6,405 nt of DNA, taken from NCBI GenBank assembly GCA_934646965.1, contig CAKUEZ010000116.1, positions 1-6,405 of the forward strand, read 5' to 3'. Of the stretch, positions 4,115 through 6,405 are shown in pieces. The translations under genes and the position numbers were made by a program. Under the pieces are notes generated by a model. It was not told where the DNA came from. It did not search any database and saw only the letters and a program-made list of their open reading frames with translations. Origin of the DNA: an uncultured Collinsella sp. (GTDB lineage: Bacteria; Actinomycetota; Coriobacteriia; Coriobacteriales; Coriobacteriaceae). How positions within the stretch are numbered: the first letter of the stretch is position 1; each line of letters begins with the position of its first letter.

Positions 4115-6405
4115 ATGGTCTCTCGTATCTACGTGGAGAAGAAACCCGGGTTCGACGTCGAGGCTCAGCAGCTCAAGGGCGAGCTGACCGAGATTCTCGG
4201 CATTCAGGGCATCGAGGCTCTGAGGATCATCAACCGCTACGACGTCGAGGGCATCGACGAGGAGCTCTTCCGCTCCTGCGTCCCGACCGTCTTTAGCGAG
4301 CCCCAGGTCGATGTGACCTATGACGAGCTCCCCGCAAGCGATGGCGCCGTCTTTGCCGTCGAATTCCTGCCCGGCCAATTTGACCAGCGCGCCGACTCCG
4401 CCAGCGAGTGCGTGCAGCTCATCAGCCAGGGCGAGCGCCCCGCCGTGCGCTCCGCCAAGGTCTATATGATCTCGGGCGACCTGGACGAGGCTGCCATCGA
4501 GGCCATCAAGCACTACGTGGTGAACCCCGTCGAGGCCCGCATCGCCTCGCTCGACCTGCCCGAGACGCTGCACATGGAGACCCCCGAGCCCCAGCCCGTC
4601 GAGGTGCTCGACGGCTTCCGCGAGCTCGATGAGGCCGGCCTTGCCGCCTTTATCGCCGAGCGCGGTCTTGCCATGGACGAGGCGGACATCGCCTTCTGCC
4701 AGCAGTACTTCCGCGATGAGGATCGCGACCCCACCATCACCGAGATCCGCGTGATCGACACTTACTGGTCCGACCACTGCCGCCACACCACCTTCGGCAC
4801 CGTCCTGGACGACGTGAAGATCGACGACGCCGTGGTGCAGCAGGCCTTCGACCGCTACATGGAGATGCGCCACGAGCTCGGTCGCGACGCCAAGCCCGTC
4901 TGCCTTATGGACATGGGCACCATCGGCGCCAAGTACCTTAAGAAGATCGGTGTCATGACCGATGTCGACGAGTCCGAGGAGATTAACGCCTGCACCGTCA
5001 AGGTAAAGGTCGATGTCGACGGCGAGGAGCAGGACTGGCTGTTCCTGTTTAAGAACGAGACCCACAACCACCCGACCGAGATCGAGCCCTTCGGCGGTGC
5101 CGCCACCTGCGTGGGCGGCGCCATTCGCGACCCGCTCTCGGGCCGCAGCTACGTGTACCAGGCCATGCGCGTCACTGGCGCCGGCGACCCCACCGTCCCC
5201 GTGTCCAAAACGCTCGAGGGCAAGCTGCCGCAGCGCAAGCTCGTGACCACCGCTGCCGCCGGCTACTCCAGCTACGGCAACCAGATCGGCCTTGCCACCG
5301 GCCAGGTCAACGAGCTCTACCACCCCGGCTACGTGGCCAAGCGCATGGAGGTCGGCGCCGTCGTGGGCGCCACCCCGGCCAACCACGTGCGCCGCGAGTG
5401 CCCCGCCCCCACCGACAAGATCATCCTGCTGGGCGGCCGTACCGGCCGTGACGGCATCGGCGGTGCCACCGGTTCCTCCAAGACCCAGAACACCGAGTCC
5501 ATCGAGACCTCGGGCGCTGAGGTCCAGAAGGGCAACGCCCCGGTCGAGCGCAAGCTGCAGCGTCTGTTCCGCCGCGGCGATGCCTGCCGCCTAATCAAGC
5601 GCTGCAACGACTTTGGCGCCGGCGGTGTCTCGGTCGCCGTGGGCGAGCTTGCCGACGGTCTGTACGTTGACCTGGACACCGTGACCAAGAAGTACGACGG
5701 CCTGGACGGCACCGAGCTCGCCATCTCCGAGTCCCAGGAGCGTATGGCCTGCGCCGTCGCCGACGGCGACGTCGAGGAGTTCATGGGCTATGCCGCCGAG
5801 GAGAACCTCGAGGCGACCGTTATCGCCGAGGTTACCGCCGAGCCGCGCATGCGCATGGCCTGGAACGGTGTCGCCATCGTCGACCTGTCCCGCGAGTTCC
5901 TCAACTCCAACGGTGCGCCTAAGCACCAGGTCGCCCACGTGTGCGCCCGCAGCGTGTGGCAGCCCAGCTGGGCCGGCACCACGCTTGCCGAGCGCATGAC
6001 CTCGCTCGTCACCGACCTCAACGTCGCCTCCAACAAGGGCCTTTCCGAGCGCTTCGACTCCACCATCGGCGCCGCGACCGTGCTCATGCCCTTTGGCGGC
6101 AAGACGCAGCTCACCCCGAGCTCGGCCATGGTCGCCAAGTTCCCCGTGGACGGCGAGACCACCACGGCGAGCGCCATGGCTTGGGGCTTCAACCCCTACT
6201 TGATGGAAGCCGACCAGTTTGCGGGCGCCTACCTGTCCGTGGTCGAGTCCATCGCCAAGCTCGTGGCCGCCGGCTTTGAGCACAAGCGCGTCTACCTCTC
6301 CTTCCAGGAGTACTTCGAGCGCCTGCGCACCGAGGCCGAGCGCTGGGGCAAGCCCATGGCAGCAGTACTCGGCGCCCTCATGGCCCAGGTCGACCTGGGC
6401 GCCGG
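4115..6405 (+). CDS. purL: Phosphoribosylformylglycinamidine (FGAM) synthase, large single-chain form, 3'-truncated by window edge
   Basis: Fourth step of de novo purine synthesis in the cytosol: FGAR + glutamine + ATP give FGAM + glutamate + ADP + Pi. The frame runs from ATG 4115 without a stop to the window end, giving 763 codons. Large PurL proteins have roughly 1,240-1,300 residues, so the second synthetase lobe and the glutaminase domain lie outside. Residues 1-160 form the N-terminal PurS-like domain. The YWSDHCRHTTF motif is at 217-227, with the conserved His221. NETHNHPTEIEPFGGA (314-329) and GGRTGRDGIGGAT (440-452) form the ATP/Mg site. NDFGAGGVSVAVGELADG (498-515) and SESQERM (538-544) complete the first AIRS-like half. 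The second half starts near SNKGLSERFDSTIGA. The N-terminus RIYVEKK...FDVEA and the RIINRYDV stretch resemble the large PurL of streptococci and clostridia (TIGR01857-type clade) more than the E. coli protein. This is recalled and not searched. It is divergent from the antiporter gene. Identity is very secure. Confidence 0.97.
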   Translation, partial: MVSRIYVEKKPGFDVEAQQLKGELTEILGIQGIEALRIINRYDVEGIDEELFRSCVPTVFSEPQVDVTYDELPASDGAVFAVEFLPGQFDQRADSASECVQLISQGERPAVRSAKVYMISGDLDEAAIEAIKHYVVNPVEARIASLDLPETLHMETPEPQPVEVLDGFRELDEAGLAAFIAERGLAMDEADIAFCQQYFRDEDRDPTITEIRVIDTYWSDHCRHTTFGTVLDDVKIDDAVVQQAFDRYMEMRHELGRDAKPVCLMDMGTIGAKYLKKIGVMTDVDESEEINACTVKVKVDVDGEEQDWLFLFKNETHNHPTEIEPFGGAATCVGGAIRDPLSGRSYVYQAMRVTGAGDPTVPVSKTLEGKLPQRKLVTTAAAGYSSYGNQIGLATGQVNELYHPGYVAKRMEVGAVVGATPANHVRRECPAPTDKIILLGGRTGRDGIGGATGSSKTQNTESIETSGAEVQKGNAPVERKLQRLFRRGDACRLIKRCNDFGAGGVSVAVGELADGLYVDLDTVTKKYDGLDGTELAISESQERMACAVADGDVEEFMGYAAEENLEATVIAEVTAEPRMRMAWNGVAIVDLSREFLNSNGAPKHQVAHVCARSVWQPSWAGTTLAERMTSLVTDLNVASNKGLSERFDSTIGAATVLMPFGGKTQLTPSSAMVAKFPVDGETTTASAMAWGFNPYLMEADQFAGAYLSVVESIAKLVAAGFEHKRVYLSFQEYFERLRTEAERWGKPMAAVLGALMAQVDLGA

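Noticed and set aside
2851..4296. 481-codon plus-strand open frame opposite the antiporter gene and running into purL
   Set aside because: The product is a low-complexity Arg/His/Gly/Asp-rich string with no domain. It is antisense to a clear membrane protein and overlaps the purL start in another frame, a typical shadow in high-GC DNA.
4097..5386. 429-codon minus-strand open frame opposite purL
   Set aside because: The translation is repetitive Gly/Val/Leu/Asp/His, as expected from the complement of GC-biased codons. The plus frame carries all the conserved PurL motifs.
5591..6283. 230-codon minus-strand open frame opposite purL
   Set aside because: It has the same antisense composition and no recognisable motif, and it lies wholly inside purL.

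Overview
This window is ordinary chromosomal DNA from a high-GC bacterium. Coding third positions are almost all G or C, and the protein types fit a gut actinobacterium of class Coriobacteriia. Collinsella is my best guess, from recalled protein character and not from any search. I see no mobile element, CRISPR array, RNA gene or phage gene, and no convincing new multi-gene system.

Layout: (1) positions 1-1271, plus strand, hold the 3' end of homoserine dehydrogenase (hom), cut at the left edge just after its nucleotide-binding loop. (2) Positions 1305-1341 hold a strong intrinsic terminator. (3) A promoter-like region at 1384-1427 contains an 8-bp inverted repeat. It leads to an NAD(P)-dependent short-chain dehydrogenase (1496-2245, plus strand) with notable similarity to BaiA-type bile-acid 3alpha-hydroxysteroid dehydrogenases. 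(4) A bidirectional terminator at 2289-2330 separates this gene from a convergent CPA2-type cation:proton antiporter (2368-3930, minus strand) with a long charged C-terminal tail. (5) A 184-bp divergent intergenic region (3931-4114) carries the start signals of the antiporter and of purL. (6) Positions 4115-6405, plus strand, hold the first 763 codons of large, single-chain FGAM synthase (purL), cut at the right edge.

The four genes look like independent transcription units: each is bounded by a terminator or lies divergent from its neighbour. They serve aspartate-family amino acid synthesis, a redox reaction on an unknown hydroxy/keto substrate, ion and pH homeostasis, and de novo purine synthesis. 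The points most worth a second look are the BaiA-like dehydrogenase with its probable NADP preference, its promoter-embedded inverted repeat, and the antiporter's Gly-Glu in place of the usual acidic ion-binding pair.
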